NCBI GenBank assembly: GCA_900314655.1
Contig: OMWC01000001.1
Coordinates: forward strand, 1-64,000
Source of the DNA: an uncultured Prevotellaceae bacterium
Lineage (GTDB): Bacteria; Bacteroidota; Bacteroidia; Bacteroidales; Bacteroidaceae
Length of the DNA: 64,000 nt
Direction of reading: 5' to 3'
A program made the position numbers and the translations under genes. Shown piece by piece: positions 1 through 8,517 of the stretch. The notes below the pieces were generated by a model. The model saw only the letters and a program-made list of their open reading frames with translations. It did no database searches and was not told the origin of the DNA. How positions within the stretch are numbered: the first letter of the stretch is position 1; each line of letters starts with the position of its first letter.

Positions 1-98
1 GTAAGTGAAAATTCTGACATGGCAAAATCCTGGGCAACTTTTTGTTGCTCAGGCACTTATAAATAATGTTAAACTATAGTGTTGCGGAATTAAGGATA
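1..98 (+). repeat. Hairpin-bearing dispersed repeat, copy 1 (left window edge)
   Basis: This copy is about three-quarters identical to the reverse complement of 6036-6130. Shared blocks are AAGTGAAA, CATGGCAAAA, GGCAACT, TTTGTTGC and TAGTGTTGCGGAAT. A short stem-loop (GCAAC at 34-38 with GTTGC at 44-48) is kept in both copies. The second copy lies in the 5' leader of a lipoprotein gene, so this may be a leader-type regulatory element. It may extend beyond the window edge. Confidence 0.6.
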
Positions 99-104
99 TA
101 TTTG
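97..104 (+). promoter_or_regulatory. Candidate -7 element (TATATTTG) upstream of the first susC-like gene
   Basis: The box matches the Bacteroidetes TAnnTTTG -7 consensus. There is no good TTTG at the expected -33 position, and the gene starts about 210 bp downstream, so the assignment is weak. Confidence 0.3.
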
Positions 105-176
105 CATTCGAATTGAATTATTAACTTTACTAAGATGATTAAACCCTATTCCGGTAGATTTCGGATGAGGTATAAA

Positions 177-265
177 GATGTAATTTTTGGATGTCTTTTG
201 TTTGATGTAATTAGCAGATGTCTTATGTGGATGTAATTAGCGGATGTCTTTCTTGTGATGTTTTG
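177..265 (+). repeat. 26-27 bp tandem repeat upstream of susC-like gene
   Basis: GATGT-starting units begin at 177, 204, 230 and 257. The middle two read GATGTAATTAGC(A/G)GATGTCTT. The block ends about 55 bp before the susC start, so it is either leader sequence or a regulator-binding array. The rest of the 317 bp before the gene shows only the edge repeat and a weak promoter box. Confidence 0.6.
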
Positions 266-317
266 TTTGATGCCTTTTTTTTACACTAACTTATATGTTT
301 TACTAATTAACCGTTTT

Positions 318-3300
318 ATGAATTATTACTCAAAAATCCTTTCAGTCATCTGTACGGGTTTATTGGTATTGGGGACAACTATGTCCGTTCTACCTGTCAA
401 GGCCGAAGAGTCACCTCTTCAGTCAGGCTCGTCTATGCAGGTGAGAGGTGTTGTGCTTGACTCTGAGAATCAGCCGGTTATCGGAGCGAGCATCGTAGAA
501 GTGGGCTCCAAGAGTAACGGAACGCTGTCGGGCCTTGATGGTTCGTTCTCGATTTCCGTTGCACGAGGTGCAAGTTTGAGAATCTCCTGTGTCGGTTACA
601 AGACATCAGTCGTGAAGCCGACAGCAGGGCGAAGCCTTTCCGTTGTCCTTGAAGAGGATGCCGAACTACTTGATGACGTTGTGGTGGTGGGTTATGGTAC
701 CCAGCGCAAGAAACTGGTTACAGGTTCAACCGTGCATGTAACCTCTGAGAACATCGAAGCCGTGAATGCCGTGGATGCTTTTGGCGCCTTGCAGAGTCTG
801 GCTTCCGGTATGAACATTGTCATGAACTCCGGACAGCCTGGTGAGGGTTACAAGGTTGTAATCCGTGGTATGGGTACGGTCGGTTCCAACACCCCGCTGT
901 ATGTGGTTGACGGTGTGCCAGGTGCTAATATCGATGACCTCTCTCCGAATGATATCGAGAGCATCGACATTCTGAAAGATGCTGCCTCGAGTGCCATCTA
1001 TGGTGCCCGCGCTTCCAATGGTGTCGTTCTCGTTACCACCAAGAAGGGTAGGGCCAGTGGTGGACGTATACGGGTGTCATTCGACGGCTATCTGGGTTGG
1101 CAGAATGTAAACACCAACGGTGTTACCCCGTTGAACGCCACCCAGTATATGGAGATTATCAACAAGGCCCGCGAGATTCAGGGCGTTGAGCCATACGTTT
1201 GGGAGAATTACATCCCCAAACAGTATGCCTTGATTCAGAATGGAAGCTGGAACGGTACCAACTGGCTCGAAGAAACCACCATCGACAATGCGCCGATGCA
1301 CAATGCATCCGTCACGATCTCTGGTGGCGGTGACCTTTCGCGCTTTGCCCTCGGTTTCACCAAGTATCACCAGACGGGTACATTGGGTGCACCTGCCGAT
1401 CCGAAGTTCGACCGCTACACCGTTCGTCTGAACTCCGACTATTCGCTGATCAGGAGCAAGGGCCGCGACGTGCTGAAGGTAGGTGAGAACGTGACCTTCT
1501 CTTCTACTAACAAGCGTGGCGTCTCTGTGGGAGGTATCTATGGCAACAGCATCCGGACGCTTCTGGCTATGACCCCGCTGCTGCCTCTCTATAACGATGA
1601 GGGAGAATACTACGAGTATAAGGATATCCTGGCAGACAAATGGAACTTCCTTGACGAAGCATCCAATCCGCTGGCATCGATGAAGTATAATAATAGCATG
1701 GGCTACAACAAGGGCTGGCGCCTGCAATCTAACTTCTTCCTGGAGTTTGCACCCATCAAGGGTCTCACTTGGCGTACCAGTGCAGGATGGCTTTACCGCC
1801 ACAGAGAGAGCCGCAGCTATGTGCCTGTCTATGAGCTTAGCGCCAAGAATATGCAAGCCAATGACGAAGTCAGACAGAGCCAATCATACAGCATTCGTTG
1901 GTCTTTGGAGAATACAATCAATTGGGTGAAGTCTTTTGGCAAACATAATATCGATGCCCTCCTCGGACAGTCTGTCGAGAAATGGGGTTATGGCAATGGT
2001 CTCAACATAACCAATGGCAACTCACAGTTCCCTGGTTCGTTCGAACATGCCTTTATTGACAATGCCAATGTGATAGACAAATCGTTGACCTCGGTCGGCG
2101 GTAGTCCTGAAGCACAGGGTTCCATTGCTTCGTTCTTCGGACGTGTGAACTACAACTACGATGAAACCTACCTGCTCTCACTCGTACTCCGTGCCGATGG
2201 TTCTTCCAACTTCAAACGCGGTAAGCGCTGGGGTTACTTCCCCTCTGTCTCTGCAGGTTGGGTAATCTCAAGCGAGAAGTTCATGGAGAGCACCAAGAGC
2301 TGGCTCGACTTTCTGAAACTGCGTGCCAGCTGGGGTCAGAACGGTAACTGTAACATCTCCAACTTCCAGTATCTGGCCACCATCAACATCAACGAACCTT
2401 ATTATTTCGACAGTAAGGACACTCCAGGACTGGGTGCCTTCCCCGATATTCTTCCCAATGAGGATGTGAAGTGGGAGACCTCTGAGCAGCTCGACTTCGG
2501 TTTTGATGCCCGTCTGCTGAACAACCGCTTAGGTGTTGTCTTCGACTGGTATAAGAAAACCACCAAGGACTGGCTGGTTGTCGCGCCTACACTGCTTATC
2601 TACGGAACAAACCCGCCTTACATTAATGGTGGTGACATCGAGAACAAAGGTTATGAGGTTCAATTGTCTTGGAACGACAAGATCGGTAAGGACTTCAGAT
2701 ATAGTGTCTCTGCCAACTTCTCGCACAACAAGAACGAGGTTACCCGTCTGGCAAACTCCGAAGGTATCATTCACGGAAGCGAAAACGCCATTGCACAGAA
2801 CACGGCCGAGATTAACCGTGTACAGGTAGGCTATCCTATCGGTTACTTCTGGGGTTACGACATGGAAGGCATCATCCAGAACGAGCAGCAGCTGCAGGAT
2901 TACCTCGCCCGTAACTGTAATGGTGATAAGGCAAACTCTCTGCAGGGCGCATCGTTGCAGCCGGGTGACGTGATGTTCAAGGATCTCAATGGAGATGGTA
3001 AAATCACGAAAGAAGGTGACAAGACCATGATCGGTGATCCGAATCCTGACTATACCGTTGGTCTGAACATCAACATCGCCTATAAGGGCTTTGACCTGGG
3101 TATCAACGGCTATGGTTCCTTCGGACAGCAGGTAGCCAAGAGCTATCGTCAGTTCTCTGACCATCCCGATGACAACTACTGTACGGATGTCTATACCAAG
3201 TACTGGACAGGCGAAGGCAGCACCAACCGCTATCCCCGCTTTTCCGACGGTAAGACCGCCAACATGTCTGAAATCTCACGCGTTTGGATTGAGGATGCCG

Positions 3301-3539
3301 ACTTCTTCAAGATTTCCCGCATTTCCTTCGGCTATGATTTCAAGCGTCTCTATTCGAAACTGCCCGTACAGAAGTGTCGTCTCTATGTATCTCTCAGTAA
3401 TTTCATCACGTTCACTGGCTACTCTGGTATGGATCCTGAGGTTGGTTTCGGTAACGGAAATAGCTGGGCATCTGGTATCGACTGTGGCTATTATCCTTCG
3501 TCACGTGCCATCCAGGTGGGTCTGAACGTTAACTTTTAA
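318..3539 (+). CDS. SusC-like TonB-dependent outer-membrane receptor
   Basis: This is an outer-membrane importer for oligosaccharides or other large nutrients, working with the SusD-like lipoprotein encoded 13 bp downstream. From the chosen start (MNYYSKIL) it is 1073 aa: signal peptide, a carboxypeptidase-D-regulatory-like domain (VRGVVLDSENQPVIGAS), a TonB-box-like stretch (DDVVVVGYGTQRKK), a plug domain (YVVDGVPGANIDDLSPNDIE) and a beta-barrel ending in a C-terminal aromatic (NVNF). A start 21 codons upstream is possible in frame, but it would put a hydrophobic stretch before the signal peptide. No CAZyme lies next to it, so the substrate cannot be read from context. The pair ends at a strong terminator. 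Confidence 0.93.
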   Translation: MNYYSKILSVICTGLLVLGTTMSVLPVKAEESPLQSGSSMQVRGVVLDSENQPVIGASIVEVGSKSNGTLSGLDGSFSISVARGASLRISCVGYKTSVVKPTAGRSLSVVLEEDAELLDDVVVVGYGTQRKKLVTGSTVHVTSENIEAVNAVDAFGALQSLASGMNIVMNSGQPGEGYKVVIRGMGTVGSNTPLYVVDGVPGANIDDLSPNDIESIDILKDAASSAIYGARASNGVVLVTTKKGRASGGRIRVSFDGYLGWQNVNTNGVTPLNATQYMEIINKAREIQGVEPYVWENYIPKQYALIQNGSWNGTNWLEETTIDNAPMHNASVTISGGGDLSRFALGFTKYHQTGTLGAPADPKFDRYTVRLNSDYSLIRSKGRDVLKVGENVTFSSTNKRGVSVGGIYGNSIRTLLAMTPLLPLYNDEGEYYEYKDILADKWNFLDEASNPLASMKYNNSMGYNKGWRLQSNFFLEFAPIKGLTWRTSAGWLYRHRESRSYVPVYELSAKNMQANDEVRQSQSYSIRWSLENTINWVKSFGKHNIDALLGQSVEKWGYGNGLNITNGNSQFPGSFEHAFIDNANVIDKSLTSVGGSPEAQGSIASFFGRVNYNYDETYLLSLVLRADGSSNFKRGKRWGYFPSVSAGWVISSEKFMESTKSWLDFLKLRASWGQNGNCNISNFQYLATININEPYYFDSKDTPGLGAFPDILPNEDVKWETSEQLDFGFDARLLNNRLGVVFDWYKKTTKDWLVVAPTLLIYGTNPPYINGGDIENKGYEVQLSWNDKIGKDFRYSVSANFSHNKNEVTRLANSEGIIHGSENAIAQNTAEINRVQVGYPIGYFWGYDMEGIIQNEQQLQDYLARNCNGDKANSLQGASLQPGDVMFKDLNGDGKITKEGDKTMIGDPNPDYTVGLNINIAYKGFDLGINGYGSFGQQVAKSYRQFSDHPDDNYCTDVYTKYWTGEGSTNRYPRFSDGKTANMSEISRVWIEDADFFKISRISFGYDFKRLYSKLPVQKCRLYVSLSNFITFTGYSGMDPEVGFGNGNSWASGIDCGYYPSSRAIQVGLNVNF

Positions 3540-3552
3540 GAACTGATAATTC

Positions 3553-5304
3553 ATGAAGATTATGAAAAAGAATCTGTTATATATGATCTGCGCTTTCTGC
3601 GTGATCTTTGGATTGTGTGCCTGTGAAGATTTCCTCGACACGGACAACCTTACGAAGAAGGACACCTCGAATTTCCCGATCAGCGAGAGTGATGCCGTTC
3701 AGATGGTAAATGGTATTTATGCCGCCATGAACCGAAATCTGGCCGACCCCGAGGAGGATCCATTCTTTATCTTTGACATCGCTTCCGACGATCGTCTGGG
3801 CGGTGGTAGCCAGAGTAACATCGGTGCCCAGGGCGTTGACCGTCTGATGAACGCTTATCTGGACTGGATGAAACCCCTCTGGAAGCAGCGCTATGCCGGT
3901 ATCAACCGTGCCAACAATGCTTTGGAAACCATCGACAATGTGAAGGAATGGTCTTCGGGTGATAAGAAAAACCAACTGCTTTGCGAAACCTATTTCCTTC
4001 GCGCCTTCTATTATTTCAACCTGGCTCAGGTATTTAATGGTGTGCCTCTGGTATTGTCAACAGAGCCCCAGAATCTGCCAAGGGCTACACCGGATGAGGT
4101 TTATGCACAAATTGCCTCCGACCTGAAAGCTTCCATTGAGGCTGGTCCGTCTACCAAGTATCCTAACTTTGGCATCGGTCGTGTTTCCAAGTGGGCTGCC
4201 GAGGGTATGATGGCCCGTGTATGGCTGTTCTATACTGGTTTCTATAAGAAATCAGAACTTCCCCTTGTTGATGGAGGAAGCATCTCCAAGGCGCAGGTTG
4301 TATCATGGCTCGAGGATTGTATCCAGAACAGTGGATACGGACTTGTCAGCGACCAGCGTAACCTCTGGCCTTATACCAACCCCTACACTGCCAAGGACTA
4401 CCCCTATGCCCATGAAAATGGTTTGAACTGGGAGACCGACGAGAACATCGAGAGCATGTTTGCCGTTAAGATGTCGAATGTTCCCGGTTGGAGTGCCGAC
4501 GGTCTGCTGCGTCACAATCGTATTGTGGAGTTCTACAACCCGCGTAAGACCACCGAGGCAGCCTTCCCGTTCTCTGTACAGGGCTATTCCAACGGTCCCG
4601 TGTGCTGGAAGTTGTGGACCGATTGGGCTGAAGATCCCGATTACGCTGGCGACTACCGTCGTGTAGGCTCTATCTGCAAGCGTGCCGATGAGATTCCCAA
4701 TTATAAAGGCGACCCTGCCAAAGAAGTGGAGAATACCGACCTGCTGGCCAAGAAATACATCGGCTGTGAGGCTTGGAATGAAGACCACAGCGGCCGCTAT
4801 CTGAGCTACGGCTACTACTATGGTAGTGAGAACAACCGTCAGACCGGTTTGACCCAGTCGCTCGTGTGGCTGCGCTTTGCCGATGTGCTCTTGATGCACG
4901 CTGAGCTCTCCGATGGCAAGACTGTCTATAATGGCAAGAGTGGCTTGAATGCCGTCCGTCAGCGTGCTGGTCTGCCCGATATTGCCTATAGCCTGTCCAG
5001 CCTGAAGAAAGAGCGTCGCTACGAGCTCTGCTTCGAAGCCCTGCGCTGGAATGACCTCCGCCGTTGGGGTGATGTTTCCGAGAAGGTGAAGAACCAGGTG
5101 GGCAATCCCATCCTGAATCAGGGTATTCCCGGAGAATATGCCTTTACCAACGACTTCATGCAGCGCTATAATGACACGGGTGGCGGATTCTTCAAGATTC
5201 CGGAGGATCAGGTGACGCTGTCGGAAGGTGTATTGGAACAGAACCCCGGTTGGGGAGACGGCACCAACTGGGTGAAGGGAGACCTGCCCTACAAATTCAA
5301 ATAG
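3553..5304 (+). CDS. SusD-like nutrient-binding outer-membrane lipoprotein
   Basis: This is the surface-exposed partner of the preceding SusC-like receptor and caps the barrel to present ligand. It is 583 aa with a lipoprotein signal peptide (lipobox GLCAC, lipidated Cys at about residue 24) and the typical SusD start after the Cys (EDFLDTDNLTKKDTSNFP). The RagB/SusD C-terminal signature is present: a 'RRYELCFEALRWNDLRRWGD' block followed by IPEDQV...NPGW. It is co-transcribed with the susC-like gene. A second in-frame ATG (MKKN, 3 codons in) is an equally plausible start. Confidence 0.93.
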   Translation: MKIMKKNLLYMICAFCVIFGLCACEDFLDTDNLTKKDTSNFPISESDAVQMVNGIYAAMNRNLADPEEDPFFIFDIASDDRLGGGSQSNIGAQGVDRLMNAYLDWMKPLWKQRYAGINRANNALETIDNVKEWSSGDKKNQLLCETYFLRAFYYFNLAQVFNGVPLVLSTEPQNLPRATPDEVYAQIASDLKASIEAGPSTKYPNFGIGRVSKWAAEGMMARVWLFYTGFYKKSELPLVDGGSISKAQVVSWLEDCIQNSGYGLVSDQRNLWPYTNPYTAKDYPYAHENGLNWETDENIESMFAVKMSNVPGWSADGLLRHNRIVEFYNPRKTTEAAFPFSVQGYSNGPVCWKLWTDWAEDPDYAGDYRRVGSICKRADEIPNYKGDPAKEVENTDLLAKKYIGCEAWNEDHSGRYLSYGYYYGSENNRQTGLTQSLVWLRFADVLLMHAELSDGKTVYNGKSGLNAVRQRAGLPDIAYSLSSLKKERRYELCFEALRWNDLRRWGDVSEKVKNQVGNPILNQGIPGEYAFTNDFMQRYNDTGGGFFKIPEDQVTLSEGVLEQNPGWGDGTNWVKGDLPYKFK

Positions 5305-5331
5305 CCTATCCTTTCAATGCTATGAAACCAC

Positions 5332-5363
5332 AAGGGGGTCGCGAAAAGCGACCCCCTTTCTTC
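5332..5363 (+). terminator. Intrinsic terminator after susCD pair
   Basis: An 11-bp GC-rich stem (AAGGGGGTCGC / GCGACCCCCTT) with a GAAAA loop is followed by TTTC. It lies between the convergent susD-like and lipoprotein genes and could act in both directions. Confidence 0.85.
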
Positions 5364-5403
5364 TATTCCGCTATGAAAAATAGATTTGTGGGTGGGAAGG
5401 CAA

Positions 5404-6033
5404 CTATTGATTGACAGGTTGCTTCATGAGATTCTCCAACTCCGAATCGGGTTTCTCGAATATTTCTTCGGGCTTGTAAAATTTAGTCGGCATGGTTGCA
5501 AAGACCTTGTTGTTGTAGAGGAAAACAAAGTCGTAGAAGCCTGGCTCAACCTCTTCGGGATGAAGATAGAAGGAGCCCCAATGAGCGTCTTCTTCTGCCT
5601 CAGGATCTTTGTTCAATTCGCACTCTTGAATATAACCAGGGGTTTTGTCGCTCAAAGTGTTTTTCTGGTAAGAACCTTGGTCGGCATTGTGCTTGAAAAC
5701 CATCACCTTGATGCCTGTCTTTGCGTTTGATTGTGGATGAAACTCTATCCATTCGTTCAATTCAAAAACAGAGCGGATACCTTCTGTGGCGTAGGGCTTG
5801 TGGTTGAAATCACCGGTGCCGCAACGGTCGCCGAATAGACTCAGGCCTGTCATGACGGGCTTTTCTCCCTCCTTGAGGTTGACGAAATAGAGTTTGCCAA
5901 GTACCGTTGAATCTTGAACTTGAACTTGAGCAATGTTGGCTTTTACATCATTTGCACCATTTGTTCCATTCTTGCAGTTTACTGTTGAAAACAGGGCAAG
6001 AACTGCGATAATTGATAAAGCGATTCTTTTCAT
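5404..6033 (-). CDS. Hypothetical lipoprotein
   Basis: This 209-aa protein has a short signal peptide and probable lipobox (STVNC, Cys20), followed by a low-complexity Asn/Gly linker and a soluble domain. I do not recognise the family. Visible features are 'GLSLFGDRCGTGDFNHKPYATEG', a WIEFHPQSNAK segment and 'GFYDFVFLYNNKVFAT', suggesting a beta-rich fold. It is a single-gene unit with its own -7 box at 6177-6184 and a leader of about 140 nt containing copy 2 of the hairpin repeat. It is convergent with the susCD pair. Confidence 0.75.
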   Translation of the reverse strand: MKRIALSIIAVLALFSTVNCKNGTNGANDVKANIAQVQVQDSTVLGKLYFVNLKEGEKPVMTGLSLFGDRCGTGDFNHKPYATEGIRSVFELNEWIEFHPQSNAKTGIKVMVFKHNADQGSYQKNTLSDKTPGYIQECELNKDPEAEEDAHWGSFYLHPEEVEPGFYDFVFLYNNKVFATMPTKFYKPEEIFEKPDSELENLMKQPVNQ

Positions 6034-6035
6034 AC

Positions 6036-6130
6036 ACCTTCATTCCGCAACACTATTGTTTTTTGTGGTTTTAATGTCCTAGGCAACAAAGAGTTGCCAG
6101 TGGTTTTGCCATGCCAGATATTTCACTTGT
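6036..6130 (-). repeat. Hairpin-bearing dispersed repeat, copy 2 (in lipoprotein 5' leader)
   Basis: This is the inverted partner of the repeat at 1-98. Its stem is perfect (GGCAAC / GTTGCC, + strand 6082-6098). The element starts downstream of the predicted transcription start near 6170 and ends at the ribosome-binding region of the lipoprotein gene, so it would be transcribed as leader RNA. Confidence 0.6.
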
Positions 6131-6176
6131 CTTAGTGCTGCGATTAGAAAACAAGCATCACTCTGATACAGCATGG

Positions 6177-6184
6177 CAAAGGTA
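6177..6184 (-). promoter_or_regulatory. -7 element TACCTTTG for lipoprotein gene
   Basis: The box is a perfect TAnnTTTG match about 145 bp before the start codon, giving a leader that includes the hairpin repeat. Confidence 0.6.
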
Positions 6185-6252
6185 CAAATAAAATCAGAGA
6201 AATCCATACATTTGATGGATTTTTCTACCTTAGCCTCCGCAAATAGAAGAAT

Positions 6253-6434
6253 ATTGCAAAATTGCATATTGCATACGTTTTTTTTCAGACGGGAAGAATT
6301 TGTAGGTTAATAAAGATTGATTATTTTATATAAATAATTGATTATTAATAATATATATAATATATACTATATATATACTTTAATCATTCTCTCCTCCTTA
6401 ATAAAAAATTGAATGCAATATGCAATTTTGCAAT
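6253..6434. repeat. Locus A: perfect 22-bp inverted repeats around a 138-bp AT-rich core
   Basis: Left arm 6253-6274 and right arm 6413-6434 are exact reverse complements. Each arm contains the iteron ATTGCA(T) three times. The core is almost pure A/T in its middle (TATATAATATATACTATATATA) and begins with a T8-CAGA-CGGG stretch just inside the left arm. No gene is present between 6034 and 6672; that gap holds this structure, the leader repeat, the 22-bp array and the mscL terminator. Confidence 0.85.
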
Positions 6435-6477
6435 CTAACTCGTTTTCGGTGCGCTTTTGCTAAATGACATGTCTTGC

Positions 6478-6602
6478 TTCCAATGGGTGGAAAGGTTGCT
6501 TCCAATGGGTGGAAAGGTTGCTTCCAATGGGTGGAAAGGTTGCTTCCAAAGTCTGGAAAGGATGCTTCCATTGGTTGGAAACGAGGCTTCCAATGAGCGG
6601 AA
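6478..6602. repeat. Locus A: 22-bp alternating array TTCC-N7-GGAA-N7, six units
   Basis: TTCC starts at 6478, 6500, 6522, 6544, 6566 and 6588, in exact 22-bp phase. Each is followed 11 bp later by GGAA. The first units are near-identical (CTTCCAATGGGTGGAAAGGT), while the later ones vary in the N7 but keep the half-sites. It lies just beyond the mscL terminator. Confidence 0.9.
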
Positions 6603-6611
6603 GTGATACGC

Positions 6612-6647
6612 ACAAAAACAAAGCGGAAACCCCAAAGGTTCCCGCTG
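6612..6647 (-). terminator. mscL terminator
   Basis: A 10-bp stem (AGCGGGAACC / GGTTTCCGCT on the minus strand, one G-U) is followed by TTTGTTTTTG, 26 bp after the mscL stop codon. Confidence 0.8.
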
Positions 6648-6672
6648 ATTAGATAATAGGTCGTAAAATGAT

Positions 6673-7050
6673 TTACTTGTTCTTCAGGATGTCCTTGATG
6701 TCAGCCAGCAGCTCTTCAGTGGTAGGACCTGCGGGAGCCTCGGGAGCGGGCTCTTCCTGCTTCTTCAGCTTGTTCATGGCCTTGATCATGCAGAAGATAC
6801 ACAGGGCGATGATGAGGAAGTCAATGATGTTCTGGATGAATGTACCGTATTTGACGGTAGCGTCACCCACCTTGGCAACCAGACCGTTGAAGTCAACACC
6901 ACCGGTAAGCATTCCGATGATTGGCATCAGCACGTCGTCAACCAATGAAGACACGATCTTACCGAAAGCACCGCCGATGATCACACCGACTGCCATGTCC
7001 ATCACATTGCCTTTCATGGCAAATTCCTTGAATTCTTTAACAAATCCCAT
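6673..7050 (-). CDS. mscL: Large-conductance mechanosensitive channel MscL
   Basis: This inner-membrane channel opens under membrane tension to release solutes during osmotic downshock. At 125 aa it is the usual family length. It carries the N-terminal amphipathic helix ([15 protein letters not shown]), TM1 with the gate signature ([22 protein letters not shown]), the periplasmic loop, TM2 ([15 protein letters not shown]) and a Lys/Glu-rich C-terminal helix ([11 protein letters not shown]). It is a single gene divergent from gapA. No clear TAnnTTTG box was found for it. Confidence 0.97.
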   Translation of the reverse strand: MGFVKEFKEFAMKGNVMDMAVGVIIGGAFGKIVSSLVDDVLMPIIGMLTGGVDFNGLVAKVGDATVKYGTFIQNIIDFLIIALCIFCMIKAMNKLKKQEEPAPEAPAGPTTEELLADIKDILKNK

Positions 7051-7222
7051 AGTTTTAAATTTTAAATTAGTAATATGTTAACTGTCCTATATTCTTTAGT
7101 TTTGTAATCTTCAAATTGCAATCTTGATTTGCAACGGCTGAATTTTATTTTTGAACGTTCATCTTAAATACTTTTTAATATAATTAAGATTGTATTCGAG
7201 TGCAAATATAGAAAAAAAATCG

Positions 7223-7230
7223 TAACTTTG
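7223..7230 (+). promoter_or_regulatory. -7 element TAACTTTG for gapA; 312-bp mscL-gapA intergenic region
   Basis: The TAnnTTTG match implies a leader of about 130 nt for gapA. No TTTG lies at the expected -33 position. The divergent intergenic region otherwise holds only AT-rich sequence; I see no further element in it. Confidence 0.55.
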
Positions 7231-7362
7231 CACGCGAAAAAAGAAAAAAGTGCTTTTGAGAGGGTATTTTTTTACAGTTTAGGCGCGAAAAGCCCCTCTT
7301 GGCAGGCAAAAAGGTATGTAATTAAGGATTTTATTTTAACCCTTTTAAATATAAAAGAAAAA

Positions 7363-8388
7363 ATGACAAAAGTAGCTATTAACGGCTTTGGCCGTATCGG
7401 TCGCCTCGCATTCCGTCAGATGTTCGAGGCTGAAGGTTATGAAGTAGTAGCAATCAACGACTTGACCAGCCCCAAGATGCTGGCTCACCTGCTGAAGTAT
7501 GACACCGCTCAGGGTGGTTTCTGCGGCAAGATCGGTGAGAACAAGCACACTGTTGACTGCACCGACAACTCTATCATCGTTGATGGTAAGGAGATTACCA
7601 TCTACGCTGTTCCCAACGCTGCCGAGCTGCCTTGGGGCGAGCTCGATGTTGACGTTGTTCTGGAGTGCACCGGTTTCTACACTTCTAAGGAGAAGGCTTC
7701 TGCTCACATCAAGGCTGGTGCCAAGAAGGTTGTGATCTCTGCTCCTGCCGGCAACGACCTGCCCACCATCGTTTACAACGTAAACCACAAGACCCTGACT
7801 CCTGCTGACACCGTTATCTCGGCTGCTTCTTGCACCACTAACTGTCTGGCTCCCATGACCAAGGCTCTGAACGACTTCGCTGCTATCCAGAGCGGTATCA
7901 TGACCACCGTACACGCTTACACTGGCGACCAGATGATTCTCGACGGTCCTCAGCGCAAGGGTGATGTTCAGCGCGCTCGTGCTGGTGCCCAGAACATCGT
8001 TCCTAACTCAACTGGTGCTGCCAAGGCTATCGGTCTCGTAATCCCCGAGCTGAACGGTAAGCTCATCGGTGCTGCCCAGCGCGTTCCCACTCCTACAGGT
8101 TCTACCACTATCCTGCACGCTGTTGTGAAGGGTGAGGTAACTGTTGAGGACATCAACGCTGCCATGAAGGCTGCTGCCAACGAGAGCTTCGGTTACACCG
8201 AGGAGAAGCTCGTTTCTTCTGACATCATCGGTATGAAGTACGGTTCGCTGTTCGACGCTAACCAGACCATGGTAAGCAAGATTGGCGACGGCAACTCTCT
8301 CGTTCAGGTTGTTGCTTGGTACGACAATGAGAACTCTTACACTTCTCAGATGGTTCGCACCATTAAGTACCTCGCTGAGCTCAAATAA
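7363..8388 (+). CDS. gapA: Glyceraldehyde-3-phosphate dehydrogenase (type I)
   Basis: The enzyme catalyses the NAD-dependent oxidation of glyceraldehyde 3-phosphate to 1,3-bisphosphoglycerate in glycolysis. The start at [14 protein letters not shown] places the Rossmann motif GFGRIGR at the N-terminus, as in the family; 45 upstream in-frame codons belong to the leader. The product is 341 aa with the catalytic motif [12 protein letters not shown] (nucleophile Cys near residue 155) and the conserved C-terminal 'WYDNENSY'. It is monocistronic, ending at a strong hairpin. Codon choice (GCT, GTT, AAG, AAC) is more uniform than in its neighbours, fitting high expression. Confidence 0.98.
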   Translation: MTKVAINGFGRIGRLAFRQMFEAEGYEVVAINDLTSPKMLAHLLKYDTAQGGFCGKIGENKHTVDCTDNSIIVDGKEITIYAVPNAAELPWGELDVDVVLECTGFYTSKEKASAHIKAGAKKVVISAPAGNDLPTIVYNVNHKTLTPADTVISAASCTTNCLAPMTKALNDFAAIQSGIMTTVHAYTGDQMILDGPQRKGDVQRARAGAQNIVPNSTGAAKAIGLVIPELNGKLIGAAQRVPTPTGSTTILHAVVKGEVTVEDINAAMKAAANESFGYTEEKLVSSDIIGMKYGSLFDANQTMVSKIGDGNSLVQVVAWYDNENSYTSQMVRTIKYLAELK

Positions 8389-8411
8389 GAGAAGTCTCGA
8401 CTAAAATATTG

Positions 8412-8443
8412 GCCGTCCGATTTTGTCGGACGGCTTTTTTTTT
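8412..8443 (+). terminator. gapA terminator
   Basis: A 9-bp perfect stem (GCCGTCCGA / TCGGACGGC) with a TTTTG loop is followed by nine T residues. Confidence 0.92.
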
Positions 8444-8452
8444 GTATCTTTG
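8422..8452 (+). promoter_or_regulatory. Promoter of the three-gene exported-protein operon, overlapping the gapA terminator
   Basis: TTTG (8422-8425), 19 bp, TATCTTTG (8445-8452) is a full consensus. The -33 box is the loop of the gapA terminator. Confidence 0.75.
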
Positions 8453-8517
8453 GCCCCGACTGTGATGAAGTGGATAAGTACTAATCTGAATATCATTATA
8501 TAAAATAAGGTGTATAT

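Noticed and set aside
6478..6602. Possible CRISPR array
   Set aside because: The 22-bp units have no 25-40 bp unique spacers, no cas genes lie nearby, and the repeated part is only paired 4-bp half-sites.
6464..6652. Short open frame through the 22-bp array
   Set aside because: It simply translates the repeat, has no promoter or family features, and overlaps the mscL terminator.
7228..7362. N-terminal extension of gapA by 45 codons
   Set aside because: It would start at TTG inside the -7 box, and GAPDH normally begins a few residues before the GFGRIGR motif.
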